From assembly GCA_013398175.1 (NCBI GenBank), contig VZRZ01008701.1, forward strand, positions 343,557-407,556: a stretch of 64,000 bases of DNA, read 5' to 3'. The DNA is from Climacteris rufus (lineage: Eukaryota; Chordata; Aves; Passeriformes; Climacteridae). This document shows positions 36,320 to 49,500 of this stretch, piece by piece (the stretch's first letter is position 1; the number at the start of each line of letters is the position of its first letter). The translations under genes were made by a program, and so were the position numbers. The notes under the pieces were generated by a model. That model ran no database searches and was not told the DNA's origin. It was given only the letters and a program-made list of their open reading frames with translations.

Positions 36320-37473
36320 TAATGTGTTCAGGCTTTTCACTTATCCAAAAGGAAACATTAGCAATTACAAAATGTTTATTTCCCCACAAGACATGCTGTT
36401 CTGTTTCTGCTCTCTGTGATCTCTGATGTTCAGGAGACATCACTGCTCATCCTTAGTGCTGTGTGTGTAGAGCAGGGGAGATGTGAGGTGTCTTCTTCAC
36501 CTGCCTTTGTTAGTGGGAGTGAGGCATTCCAACTAAGCTTTGCCCCACTTGAGGAGCAACTTGAAAAGGAATAAGGAATCAGTTCTCTCCCAGTGTTTTG
36601 GAAACACTGGGGGAGAATCTGATACCAGTGTGTGTTCAGGATCGTTATGAGGCCAAGAACTTCAAGGCAGGTTCCTGCAGCATGACAGATCCGATAAGCC
36701 TGGTGGGTGTGCAGGAGGTGGAGCACTTTTTCCCCAGCTTTGGAAGTACTTCACTCACTCTTGTGGAAAGTATGCTCAGATGAAATGATGCCAGATGTAG
36801 TTTTGCCTGTTTTCCAACCTCACATATTCCTTTTCTATTTTGTTAAAAGGGGAAAAAAATAAGAAGCACATGCAGTCAGGAGGAGATACCTCATCCTGAA
36901 CTTTCTCTCCTCTTCTCTATAATTCTGCATAAGTGGAACATAAAGTGGGAAACATGTATGTGGGCTGTTTCTAGAGAGGAAGAGGGAACAGCTCAATGAA
37001 TTACACAAATTTTTGGCAATTTTAAATTCCTCAAGGAACTCCTTGTCTTGTTGTGTGTGGCATGCTTGGCTGTTCCCTAAGGCCAGCCAATGACTGGGAT
37101 ATTGGACCTCTTCCACAGTGTGGCCATAGAGTTGCAGGTTCCCATGCAAGTTCTCAGCTTTATTGTTGCTGGAGCTAAACAAGATAGGAGTAGGTACCTG
37201 TGGTTTTGGAATGAAAATTCTTGGGTTCTTCCTATAAAGCCACATCTACGGTGTGTGGTTTGGCTGGCAACTGTGGATGCTGATTTGTATGCAACCCTGT
37301 GGACACTTCTAATTTACTGTTTGTAAGAAAGGCTAACTCTGCGGCCACTTTTAATTAAAGGAGATTTCCGGTGAAGTCAGTCAACAATTTTTGTTACTGG
37401 AGGGAAAGTACAGAACCACGTTAAAGAATTTTTGAACAACTGTTGCGAAAATAAGTGGTTTAACATTTGATGG
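36320..37473. other. Non-coding DNA, possible downstream flank of the 37.8 kb candidate exon
   Basis: The minus-strand open frame at 36835-37245 (136 codons) has no recognisable domain and lies beyond the AATAAA at 37474-37479. It would therefore be intergenic even if the candidate exon upstream is real. Confidence 0.5.
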
Positions 37474-37949
37474 TTTATTGTAAAAATTAAATTCAGAAAT
37501 TTTCAATTGATATGAATTCTCAAACTTTCTTTTTCTGTTTTTTGTTTCTCTCCTCGTTATTAGGGTTAGATCCACTGAAAGGGAGAGGAAGGGGATTAGA
37601 GACATTAGAGCCCCAGGCTTGCAAGGCAGCGTTGTTGTTTTCAGGTCTTCCCTTGAATCCATATAAAATTTTGGTGTCATAATATCCATAGGATGGGGAG
37701 GAGAGGAGATTCCAAGCTCACTACCTGCTAGTTTTGAACAAGGTTCCAGGAGAGATGTTGTACTTTGGTGCTGGTGCATTTTCCTGCGTGGAATCCCGAA
37801 CACTTCTTTTGATGAGGGCTGGTCAACAGACAACTAAACCTAATTCTTCACCAGCGATGACATTCATGTCTTGCAAATGGAGTCTGATACTCTTTATCAT
37901 GACATAAAAGACCTCCATCTCTTCTACAGGCAGATAAATAGTATCACAT
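37474..37949 (-). other. Candidate minus-strand terminal exon with stop and poly(A) signal
   Basis: On the minus strand a strong acceptor (CTATTTTTCTTCCAG) precedes position 37949. After one leftover base, a frame of 41 codons runs to a TGA at 37823-37825 and includes the segments IYLPVEEMEVFYVM and KSIRLHLQDMN. An AATAAA lies about 345 bases further (37474-37479), a plausible 3' UTR length. In a second frame, directly after the stop, about 150 further codons are open (37381-37833). This could mean a frameshifted longer C-terminus or simple chance. I do not recognise the family. No upstream partner exon was identified in the window. Confidence 0.22.
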
Positions 37950-39572
37950 CTGGAAGAAAAATAGAAGATAAAGTTAGTCTTTGAGTTCACAATTATCTAA
38001 AAGTTTTTACAGTCTAAATAAAAAAAAAGTTTCACTTCGGTCAGCTATGAGAAAGAGCAGAAGTAAAAAGGAATATTTACTCTGGAGTGGCACTTGGTTT
38101 TCTAGATTACAAGTATTGAAATTTTGAATAATGCCTGTGAATAATGTCTAATGAATCAGGAAGAATGGCAAAAAAATCTTGGATATTTACATGGCTAGAA
38201 ATCTATAAAAGATTACATTTCAATAAACAAAATAATTTTTCTTTTGATAATTTGAAGTGCTTTATTATGGCTCTAATAACTTTTTTTCCCTCCCTACTGT
38301 AATTAGCTGATCTTAAAGACGTGCAAACAAGCTGCCACAAGTGTTTGGCTACTTAGTAATAACTGTGCACTTTCTTACCCATCAGTGAATGTAAGATCAT
38401 TTACTTCCAAGAGGGGGAATTCAGAAGAGGGATAGGCAACCTCAAATTACCACACATTTATAACCATGTACAAGTCTCCCCACAGGCAGTTACCACAGAT
38501 GAGCTAAATTACTGCAAATTCAGGCTCCGGCTTACATCATATTAACCGCATTATGTGCCTATCTTTGCATTTTAAAAACATAATTTCTACCCAGAAGACA
38601 TCCAATTTCTATATCGTGATGTTAAGCTGAACTGTTTAGACAGCTGGGAAGAAACAAAACATTAATTTTTTGTGAACTTAAGAAATTTGTGGATTCTACT
38701 CCTTTTATCAAGGAAGTTTTAGCTTCAGTCACTCTTTAATATCCTACTGGCAGTTTTTTTCCCCAAAGCAATTCTTTACAATCTCAAGGTGAAATACCTT
38801 TTTTCTGTTGAAGTTAATGGAAGAACAAACTTTGATTTCCATCAGGAATTCCTGTCAGTTCCTGAAAATTTAGGATATTTTCTCATTCTTCTTCCTATAA
38901 AACTCATGCTACAGTTTAAGGTATTCATTTTCTAGTGCTCACCTCGAGACAAAATCTCACGGCTCAAGAGTGTGAGTTCATTTAGGGCTGCACATTATTG
39001 TTTTTGTTCTCTGAGCTATGTCATCTGCATCTGAATTTTTTATTTTCTTCCAAGCTATGTTAAAGCTATTGACTGCAAATCCATCCCTCACCTGCGGAAT
39101 CGTTGCTGGAAGGGAATTGTTCCACTGGGACAACTAAGGCAGTTCACACCTTGAACTGTTAAGAAACAAGCAGTGGGTTTCCACAGTCCATCCCTAAAAT
39201 GGGGTTTACATTTTTCACCTGGCACACAGTGAAGGTAACCTATCATCCTTATGCAAAATACTGGACAGCAGATGGGCAGGTACTGCTTGGTTCTTATTGC
39301 TGGCCCCATGCTGACTTGAGGAAAAGCAAATCTGAACTTCATTCTTCACCAAGTTACTCCCCCAAAGGCCAGATGACAATGAATTCTTTTTATCACCCCT
39401 GTTAAATGCATTCTTGATCAATATTTTCAAGTTTCTGATCTATCTGGGAACTCTTCAATTCTAGTGTCCACACACAGTGTTTGTTGTGGGAGCCATCTCC
39501 ACAGTTCTTTTCTATTACATATTTTTTCATTCCCAGGAGAGACAATGTATATTTTTTAAACAGGAGACACTA
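37950..39572. other. Unique non-coding DNA, no gene seen
   Basis: AT-rich unique sequence. Around 38300-38640 many TAAT/ATTA cores and octamer-like strings are scattered, but without the density seen at 5.1 kb. No element or RNA gene was recognised. Confidence 0.6.
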
Positions 39573-39645
39573 ATCATAGAATCATTCAGGCTAGGCAGGA
39601 GCTCAAGAGGTCTCTGCTCCAGCCCCTGCTCAGAGGAGAGTGAGC
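39573..39645 (-). mobile_element. CR1 LINE, short 3' scrap
   Basis: The string AATCATAGAATCATTCAGGC, then AGGAGCTCAAGAGGTCTCTG and CTCCAGCCCCTGCTCAG, follows the reversed CR1 tail and first conserved block. Only about 70 bases remain. Substitutions are frequent, pointing to an old copy. Confidence 0.8.
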
Positions 39646-41029
39646 ACAGCATTCAGACTCCAGAGAGCTGTGTGAATTTGGAGACTTATAGTGAAAGTTA
39701 TAAAACTGAGGAAACTTTGGGGATTTACTAGCATCTCCATACAGTCATTGCCTGGCTAATGGCATTTCAAAAATAATACAGGCACATGAATCATAGATAA
39801 TCTACCTGTGTATTTGCCAATTCAGTTGTTACTTTGATTCGCTTTAATAGCACCGTTTTTTGCTCCAGTTTTTGTATTTTACTATTCACCTGCTGTCTTC
39901 TTCACATACATGGAAAGAAAGAAATGCATTAGGTAGAATAAGGCTGTGCAGTCAGAGCTGGAGCCTCCTGAGCAGAAAAATGACTCACATTTACCTGCTG
40001 GCATCTCTCCTCACAAACCTCCTGCAGCAACATCTCTCAAATTCTCTACTAATTGAGCCATTTTCTGAATTCTAACAATGAATGGGACTTAGTGAGACTG
40101 AGAACAACTAGCATACGAAATTTGTCATTAGTAGGAATGGCAGTTTTCCTAGAAGGTTTCTGACAAAGGTATATTGAAAGTGGAGTTAGACAAGTTCAAT
40201 TTACTGCAAGCCTGCTTTAAGCACTGACCTTCATGCTTCTCAGTACTAAGCCAAGAAACAAAGATGTTAAAACACAACGGAGGGCTTAAACAGAAGTGAC
40301 TGTAATTAAAAATATATACTGGATTTGGGAAACGCCTGAGTATGGTTTTAATAAAAACATTACTGTGTTGCTCCTATTAAGATTTAAATCCCTCAGAAAA
40401 TCACAGACATACACACATAGTCTAGTTCTCTAGACAGCTAACATGCCATGTTCTTCTTCTCCTGTATTATGTATCCATCTGCATTGTCTTTTCTATTTCA
40501 TTTTTGTAAGTAGCTCAATTCCACAGCCCATTTTTTATGGTCTATTAGTATGGAGCAGCAGGTGCTCATCAAAAACTCTCAGTGTCACTAAGAGCACCCA
40601 TGACATACTAAAAGTTTGTGAAGGATCAATTCAGGTATGGCAAGGTTGTTTTACACTTCTGGGCAGAGAATCCCTCCCTGACAGCTAAAAGACTCCAGTA
40701 ATGCCAAATGACAGCCTGTGCCCTTTCTGCTAGAAGAAAAATTGCAGTACAGTAAGGAATGTGAAAATCCAACTGCACTGAGGAAGAACATAGAAATCAT
40801 TTTGCTGGGTTAAAGAAAATGTCTGTTCTGCCCAGCACTGTGCTGGTGTCATTAGCTGGTTGTAGGTGCCAGCAGAAAGTAGAGGAAAACAGTGCCTACT
40901 CCTGAGCTGTGCGCTCCTGGCTCTGCCAGTCTGCAGGTGAGAGGATTCCTGAGACAGAGGATTTAGCTGTTTCTTGGTGTTTGATGGACTTGGGTAATGG
41001 CCTTTGTTTTGTCCACTTTATATATTTTG
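39646..41029. other. Unique non-coding DNA, no gene seen
   Basis: No credible gene, RNA or element between the two CR1-derived segments. Open frames here are at most 84 codons. Confidence 0.6.
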
Positions 41030-41205
41030 CATCCAAAAAAATCCCACAGCAGCATGTTCCACAGTGTAACAACCTGGTAAGTGAAAAAAACCTTCATTTC
41101 ATTTGCTTTGAACGTTCTCATTACTGATTCCTCTGTGAGCCCAACAATTTCTGTTTTATCAGTAAAGAAAAATAATCATTCTGATTTACTTTTCCTGTGC
41201 AAAAT
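41030..41205 (-). mobile_element. Ancient CR1/L3-like LINE relic
   Basis: The segment runs ATGTTCCACAGTGTAACAAC, then AAACCTTCATTTCATTTGC, then TTTGAACGTTCTCATTACTG. It matches in order the reversed C-terminal coding region of older amniote CR1/L3-type elements. In those, a 'ttccacagtttaac', a 'cttccttttatttgttttgaa' and a 'ctattaatttcattggg' block are consecutive. Divergence is high and the 3' tail is absent. Boundaries are approximate. Confidence 0.45.
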
Positions 41206-41224
41206 TTGAGAACCTGTCTAGACT

Positions 41225-41292
41225 TGACAATTGTACTCAATGTTCTTAAAGGTCTTATCCTACCTAAATGCTACTATGATCCTATGAAACTT
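41225..41292 (+). mobile_element. CR1 LINE, 3' tail in plus orientation
   Basis: GGTCTTATCCTACCTAAATG followed by CTACTATGATCCTATGAA is the avian CR1 3' end (…CCAACCTAAATGATTCTATGATTCTATGA) read forwards with several changes. Only the last 60-70 bases are recognisable. Confidence 0.75.
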
Positions 41293-42973
41293 TTATTTCT
41301 TCTTAGTGTAGGCAAAAAAAGCTCCCACTCAAGCTTACTGGCATGAGTTTTCTGGACAAATGTGTTTATACACATTCTGACAAGAACAATTTTTCCCTTC
41401 AATTACGCCATTAAGACTTAGAAGAAGGAACAAACCTATGGAGGTAAAGTCAGAGGAAAAGGTGGCCAGAGTTTATTTAAGCTCTCATCAGCTTTCTGTG
41501 TTCATCTGATCCATATCTCCGATCATGCTGCAATTTATCCCACAGTAGCTGCAAGGGATATTTTCCACATCACTTGTAATACTGAAGGAAAAAGTCCTGA
41601 CTCGCTTTTAAACATACTCCACCTTTCTTTTTATGACTCTGTGTATATTCATTCAGCTACACACCCCCCTAAATTGAAAAAAAAAAAAGATTTTTTTCCT
41701 CTTTCATCACTGCCTTGACTGTGATGTGTTAGTTGTATATCCTTGGGTCTCAGTTTTGCAATTGAATCTCGTAGTGGAGGTGATGGATTTTGCAAATGGA
41801 TGGGTTTAGGATGCATCTATTCTGCAGGATGGGTTTAGAATTGATGAGAATAAGACTGGATCCATGTTTTTGTTCTTGCACAATGACACAGTCTTAGGAG
41901 CATCTATTGGATGTACAGCCAAAAGTTTCCCTGATCTGGGGAGCCTCCTCAGGTGTTGTCTTTTGCTGTTTCCTCATGACTGGAGCCATCCTTTTCCCCA
42001 CACAAACTCTTGTACAGGCAGAATCTTGGCATGTGGGAAGCCATGTCATGGTGTCATGGAGGATTAGGGACACTCAGCTACAAGGAAGATAAACTTATAG
42101 CTCTGAAAAAACTATTTTTTTTTCCAGAAAAGCAGAACTGAGGCTTGGAAATCTAATGTTTTTGTTCTATGATGGTGTTTCTTTCAGATTCTTGAATACC
42201 TTCATTATTTCTTGCTGTACCAAGAAACATTTTTATATCTATCAGGAGGCAAAAGAAACTGAGATGTTTGTAGAAGGTCTCCAGTTATATTTGAGGGTTT
42301 GGTTTTCACTTGATTATTTGCATCTGTCACTGATGTATACAGATGGGGCTAGAAACCTCTTGGTCCTCCAACCCCACAGCCTTCTGCTGATTGTTCAAGC
42401 TGTCACTCATCAACTGCACACAGAATATTTAGATCAAATAGAGGGGTAGATCTTAGTGCTCAACACTGCCCACACTTCTTCCCAACAGGCAGGCACTTTG
42501 GGCTTTTTCCTCAGGATGTTCCTGTCTGGAGGATCACAAAAATAGGCCACTCTCACCTCCCACAAGCACCACCACCAGGCTGTGCTGATGCCTCCAGACC
42601 TTGGGACTGGGGTAGAATCCTGGTTGCAGTTGTGTGATGAGATTTTGCATGGTGATGGCAAATATCTACACCTCTGGGGTTGTTTTGAGACACAACTTGG
42701 CATGAATAGGGAGATTTGCTGCTTGGAAATGGATTTTGCACTTACTGTTGGTACACAGCAGAGAGGCAGGACTCTGCTACCCCCTGTGCTGCATAGAAAG
42801 CTTGGTACTGCAGATTGAATTTTTGCTGGTGAGAGTGATGTTCTCTGCTAATACATTATGTAACAGCCCTCACTCTCATCTCACTTAGGCAAAAACATTA
42901 TCAGCTGCACTGCTGGTTGGATACTTTCTCCAGACATCAAAACCAAAGCCAACATGAGTTTTGTTATCCAGAC
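41293..42973. other. Non-coding DNA with a small direct repeat
   Basis: Unique sequence. GGATGGGTTTAG occurs twice, 29 bases apart (41798-41809 and 41827-41838). An A-run/T-run pair lies near 41678-41698. Overlapping open frames at 42434-42818 on both strands have no domain. Confidence 0.6.
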
Positions 42974-42991
42974 TATATATATATATATATA
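42974..42991. repeat. (TA)n microsatellite
   Basis: Nine TA units within ACTATATATATATATATATA-AAAC. Confidence 0.85.
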
Positions 42992-43460
42992 AAACATGAT
43001 TTTAAAGGGCTTGGAGCATTTAAGAGAGGATAAATGAATTAAGGACTGTATTATTAGCCTACAGTGGACTATACTTGTCAAAATTGGTTGAATATCCAAA
43101 TTAAGTTGAAGCTAATCCCTGCATGAGCCTATAAAAACCTGTTCCCAACAAGTCTTCATAATAAATTCTTTGTGCCAGGAAATATGAATTAAATTGTTTT
43201 AAAGCAATAATGTTTAGGTAAGTGAAAAAAAGTTTCCTACTGTGAGATATTTTATGAACAAAATTAAATATTATAAAACCATATAATTAAATTCTGTCAA
43301 AAAGGTATTAATCTTGTTACTCTGGCATTGGTACCTCAGGTCTCCATAATTATGGATTAAGACTTAAGACAAAAATACAGTGTGGAAGGTGGTTTTCACA
43401 GTTCCTGAAAAAGAAAACAAAACTTGAAAATATAAATCTTTAGACTTGCAATACGTCATT
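42992..43460. other. AT-rich unique DNA
   Basis: No gene or element recognised. The donor-like string TTTAG-GTAAGT near 43212-43221 has no partner. Confidence 0.6.
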
Positions 43461-43560
43461 CTATTATTATTATTATTAACCTATTATGTGCTGACTTTAT
43501 GACCAGCATTGTACAAAGCTCAGTGTGAATACAGTGCACAAATGAATTAATGAACTGGGG
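43461..43560 (-). mobile_element. Possible old amniote SINE-type relic with (ATT)n end
   Basis: An (ATT)n run (43461-43478) leads into TATTATGTGCTGACTTTATG, then GACCAGCATTGTACAAAGC. The layout is that of widespread ancient amniote MIR-related repeats, where an ATT-rich tail is followed by 'gtgcctagaagcc…gaccaggaccccattgtgctaggcgctgtac'. Only parts align by eye, so the call is tentative. Confidence 0.33.
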
Positions 43561-46485
43561 AATCAACCCCACACTATCTGGTAGTATGAGATGGTACAAC
43601 ACAGGGGTATCTGAGGTTAGAGAAAAGTCCTCTGTTTATTTTGGTAGCTTGCATGTGGCTGACCTATTGTTTTGATCATATTGTAGGAAAAAAAGATATC
43701 ACCTGTTTTAGAAAAAGAGGATGTGGAAAAGGAAAGTCTGTTTATCCCAGAAATACATGCAAGGAAAAGGCACAGTTTTTGAAGGCCACAACACTGGCCT
43801 CAGAAAATGCTGAGGACACACGCAAAATCTCTGAGTAGTCGCATGTTTACCTGCCCACGAGTCAGGTGGACAGGTCTGAAACAGTCATGTCCTCTAGTCA
43901 GCAAAGATAGATAGCATATTCCAGTCTCAGACGTTTCCAGGGTAGATGAATTGTCTTTTGAAAGTGCCTCTCTCCCTTTCATTTACTGTGTAATTTGCTT
44001 AGAGTTGCCCTTGGGAGACTTTCCTCTCTTAAGGAACAGAAAGTGTATTATAACTGAAGTTAATATTGCATCTACTGTTTCTACAACTAGAGAAATACAG
44101 AAAATTGTGTTCACTGAGATGGGAACAACGGAAATTATATAAATTCTGCAGTGATTCACAAAGTTTTAAAATACACCTTTACATTACATCATTAATACCT
44201 GACAGTTCTAAAGCCTCTGGAAGCTTCTGCTTGACAATGCAGTTGCAGAAAACTGTATAAATATGTATATGTTTGAATTTTCATTACTTTTTCCCCCCCA
44301 AAACCAAGTTCCAGCTATCAAAACTGTTCCCTTCCAAAACTGTTCCACATAAGCACATAAATGTTGGGTGAATGCACACTGTAATTTGAGTGAAAGAAAT
44401 TATCTTCTTTAAGAACCTTTTTGTACCTCTTACAAGAACACTTAGGAACAGTGAAGGTACTTCAGTGGCCACAAAATCTGGGGATGTAAATGCTCAACAC
44501 AAAAATGTAGGAACCTACTCAATTTTCACAGGGATCTTGGACAAGTCTAGTGTATGGTCTTCACCAAATTATATTGAGCTGCCAGCATAAGGCCCAGTGT
44601 CAGCTACAGCCTTTCCATTCAAGGATGACTTGTTTTAATGTGCTATTTAATACTTCTTCCTGTTGTTTACTTCAAATCTGGTGCATCATTCTGCCATTCT
44701 CATCATGTAAACTACATGAAAATAAACCATTTGTACTCATACTTAATGGGGTGGATTTCAGAGGGGACAAGTGGAAAGGAATGATTTGAGTGCCAAGAAA
44801 TCAGTGACATGCTTTGACCTTTGATATCTCTAAAGAAGAAACTTTGGCTCTTTCATAAAGAAATGTGTCTCTGGATGTCTGGATGCTGTAAACAGAGAGA
44901 GGACTCGGTGAGTAATGATTTAAAATTTCTCTGCATTGCCCCAGCTTGGAGACACAACTTGATATTGTTCAGCTCAAGCCATGGTTCAGTATTTATTTTT
45001 ATTTCTTGTAAATGCAGCTAAAGGGTGTTTGGCTTATTCACATTTGTTTAAGTTTTCTTCCTTGGGGAAAAAATTGTATTTTAAAAAATTGAAAGAAATG
45101 GCCTTTATGAAGATTTTTATATCACCTCATATTTTGGTACTTGTTCAGAGTGCTTACGGATCCATCAGTGACTCAATAGGAAAAAGGGAGTTAACACTGT
45201 CCATTTTTTTTTTCAGTAATATGTTTTAGAAAAATCAGTTCAGTAGAAATGGCTGAATGTGACAGCACCTTAAAAAAAAATAAAATTAAATGGGTCCAAA
45301 AGTCAGCAGGCATTGAAAGCCAAGCAGATTCCTGAAGAAAAGGACAATCTGAAATGTCATGTACAATTCTTTCATGTCTTGAAGACCAAAGAGGAAAAAT
45401 ACAGCTGGGATATGGTCAAAACAATCACCCAGCTACAGTTTTACCAGCTTTGTGCCTTCTTCTAAAATAACTCTGAGTACCAAACACCTGACAGTGGGTT
45501 CTGAATAGAAAAGGGGGAAAAATCACTTCAAATATTTAAATCTTACTGTTAGGACATTTTGTTTGAATTTTACTCTTGGGCCACTGGGCATCAGTTCAGT
45601 ATAAAGCATGTTTGCTTCACTGCCACCTTCTTTAAAAATGCTCCAGTATTTAGCAGATGGAAGCTGAGAGTCGGTGTCACCTTGCAGTTACCTCCCTGCT
45701 CCATTAAGGCCTCCACTTACACAGACAGAGGAACTGAGAGAAGGAAGGGGTGGGGCAGGCTATACACATGTATGTTTTTAGAAGTCCTAACCTTTGAAAA
45801 CAGCTGTGTCAGGAAGAATATATATCACTTATGGATAGAATTTACGAAAATAAGTACAGTCTAAATACTTAGAAAGAATTATTGTGCATATTTATTTCTG
45901 CATGAGTCCTTTTTAATTTTGCATTGAAAATTTCAGAAAAGAGATTCTACTGTACTGGAAAACAACTCAAAAATAGTTTAGGGTAAAGCTAAGGAGCAGG
46001 AGAAGTGTTTGGATTTGTATTTGCAACTGGTGCACGCCAATTTACATTTACAGAGTCAAAAGACCTTAACTGAGTTTTCCTTCTCCACACCTCATCCTTG
46101 CCTTCGTCTGTGTCTTCATCTCCCTGTCTTTTTTCCCAAACTCCACAACTGCATCTGCCTGGCCTTGCTGTTTCAGTCACTCCAGGTAATTTTGAGTTTT
46201 CTTGTTCTTGGATTTTGCATTGTCAGGAGTTCTCCCACCTTATTGGGCTTTCGTTTTTCCAGACCATTGAAACAGAAAATAACAAGAGTCAGTGGCCGTG
46301 CTCGCCTGCATGGTCTGTGACTCCAGGGTGGGGAGGGCAGGGTGCTCTCCAGGGCAGCACAGCTGGGGCAGGCACAGCCTCTGACTGTCCCCAGGAGGGT
46401 CTGTACAGACACAACTACATGGCTGCACGAAGGAATACTTCAAGCACTGAAACTTACTGATCCATACTGACAATAGCCACCAAAT
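43561..46485. other. Unique non-coding DNA, no gene seen
   Basis: About 2.9 kb. The open frames at 46009-46460, in several frames on both strands, lie in a locally GC-richer patch next to the CR1 scrap and have no recognisable domain. Confidence 0.62.
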
Positions 46486-46548
46486 CACACAAAAATTAAT
46501 GCTGGGAGGAACCCCTGTGGTCACCTTGCCCAACCTCTCAGTTCACAG
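46486..46548 (-). mobile_element. CR1 LINE, degraded 3' scrap
   Basis: TGCTGGGAGGAACCCCTGTG followed by GTCACCTTGCCCAACCTCTC resembles the reversed CR1 block 'gggagggacctctgg…catctagtccaacccc'. The tail itself is decayed to TCACACAAAAATTAAT. Confidence 0.6.
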
Positions 46549-49500
46549 TGGTTTAGTCTTAAGCTAATGCACATTTTCCAGTTTCTGGGTATGACTTCTG
46601 GACCAGAAACTGGTTCCAATAAGGATTATGCATGTGGTCATCCTGCTCTGCAGGCTAAGGGAAATTAATTGTGTGAGTGTGGGCTTCTTCATGGCAGAGG
46701 AGCTCCAAGTTAAGGGTTTATGTCAGGCCCACTTTATAGATTAGTATGAAAGTAACCTCTGTTGACTCTGTTGACACTGTGTATTTGCCATCTATGAAAA
46801 TAAGTTGCTTAATGTCTGTGCTGACTTTGCATTACTACACCACCAGTTACCTTCCATCTTCTACACTGCTTGAAGGAAGATTCTCTATGAGACACTGTGA
46901 TGATCCCTGAACTAAAAGTAAAACTCTCTCATATAGGTTTAAGCTATCCAATATATTGTCTTCCTCACAGAAAGGAGACTGAATTGTACCTGAGGACTAC
47001 GTCAGTGCCTCCTGTCCCTCTGCTTCTGTTAAACTGATTGCCAGGTTTGAGGTGGGGAGGGAATTTCTCTGTTCCCTTGGCAGAGCTGGCAAGGACTGTC
47101 AGGAGTTTTGGTGGTGTCCTCCCCAGCGCAGGCTGTGGTCATCCAAATCACCAAGCTGATTTAAGCCCTGAGGTTCTTTTTTTTTCTGGTCCATCTTAAC
47201 AGCATCAATTTTTGTGGCACAGCTAATCTTTTAACTGGGTCTAGGTGGTTGAGAATTGATTGTATCTGTGCATGCAAAGCCAACAGACAAACCACACCAT
47301 GGCCTGCATTCAGCACCCAGGTTGGTCTGTGTATTCCTCTTTTTCTGTTCCCTAGGCACCCTAACGCTCTGTCATTACCAACAGAAATTAAATTATAAGC
47401 TCTTAAGAGCAGCTGCTACATCTTCACTTATTCTTAGGAGTTTAGTATTTATGTTAACCCTCTGTATGATATTTTTAATAACAAAGAGCCTAACTTTGTC
47501 TCATTGAACATATACATAATTTCTTATGACTTGTTTTTTTTCCCCATGGAAAATCATTCTCTTTCAGTAGTGGCAACATTTCTGTTAATGCATTTTTCCT
47601 TGAGAATATTATTTTTGGGAGGAAGTGTCATTTCACATGAAGAATATTTTGAGCTGGAAAAAGTTTGAATAGTTGTAATTAATAAAAAAATCAGAGCAGG
47701 AAAGAATGGCATTTCAGTAGAAACCTGCAACTCCTCCCTCTGCTGTGTCAAAATTCAAGAAAGATGTGAACAAGTCTGAACTTTGGAAAAAGGAATTTGG
47801 CAATTCATTTCACGCAGCAAACTGATACATTTTTCCCAGTAGTTATGCTATTAGCAATTGCCACTATGAGAAGCAAGTATATTAGCATTTTTCTGTATTG
47901 TTTATCATGATAATTTCTAGAAACGTCTCTAGGTAGCAAAACATGGCTGGATAATGTCAGGTTAATTACAGTCTTGCTCAGTGTTGTACCATGTAGGAAT
48001 GCCCAGCTGGCTTTCAATAAGCCTGTAAAAGATTAAAACACATAAGGCAGAATGATGTGCTGGCACAGCTTGGCTGCCTTGAATAGAAAGAATCATTTAG
48101 TCTGAATTTGGGTGTCACTGCATGAAATTGCATAATACAGTGCACAAACAAACCCTGGGAGTTTTAGTGGCCTAGTTAGGGTGGCACAGTGATACCAGCA
48201 GAGTTATGCAACCAAACTGGGAATGCAGAAAGCTCCTGCAGTGCCATTTCTCCTGAAACATGCAGATGCTTCTTCTTGTGTATAACTTTCCCTCCTGGAA
48301 GCACGTTAAGCAAAATATGTTTTCTTTGCATCCCTGTGCAGGATGGGAATTTAAGTGATGCTGCCCTTCTCTCACAGGAAAGCCTGGTTTTAGGAGTTTT
48401 CCATCTTAAGCACGAATGGTGAGGCAGATCTGAACCTTCTGGCTTCAATCTGAATAACCTTGGGATTCATGTCCTTTCCATCAGCACAAGCACTTGTATT
48501 CCTCTGCTAGGCACTTTCCTTTTCTGAAAACATAAGGTTTTTTTGGTAAAGTGACAGCTCTTTTTCACTTGCACCTTTTGCCCTTACAGTATTCACAGTA
48601 TTCCTTTCCTCAAAGCATTCAACATAGTGGGCATAATGAATTTGTCCCACCTACTCTAATTAAAATTGCCTGAATATATCAATGTATTTTTCCTTTTTTT
48701 CCTGCACTCAAGCAATTATTATGAGATTGAGAATGGTTATTTATTTCTAAAATGATCGTCCTTGAAATTACTTCAAGAATCTATTCCTGTGGTATGAATT
48801 TATCTTAAATAACTTGGCAACTGTCAACTAAAGTGATCAAATCTGTTACTTACAGTGTTTTTTCCATTCTGCTAAAAAAATAGTTAATTACTGTTAATCT
48901 TTCATAGTGCTGAGTATTTTCAGGTTGTCATTTGCTGATGACTGTTTTATTTATTTAAAATCTATTAATTCTTTCCCCTGTCAGTATTAATTCTCTTATT
49001 TTTGACATTTTAGGCATCTGGTTATATGTGTGGTAGAAACTTTCACAGTTAAGATTTTATAAAGCGATTTTGTTCCACAGCTTTGAATTCAACTGCAGTG
49101 AAACAGGAATCCCGTGGGTACTGAGTGCTCTTTTCCTCAATGGGTGGCTCCAGGTTCAATATGTTTAGAGCTCTTTGGGTCATAAACATAGCTCAATTCT
49201 ACAAATGTTTATATGCATAAAAACTACTGGGAGAAATCCTTGTCCCATTGAAGTGAATGGAAATTCAGAGAGAAATTTTCATTAATCCTTTGTGGAGGCT
49301 TTAAAAAACCCAGGGCTAATCTGTATGTGTCTCTCTCTTTGGTAGATTAGCCTTGGGTTTTCAGAAGTCTTTACCTTGACTGTGTTTTATAAAATAAAGA
49401 CTTTCATTGTACTAAGTCGCAGCATAGAATTTGTAAAATATATAGAATACAAAAAGCATTTATACAGCAAATGTACAGCTGTACAGAACACCTTAAGTTT

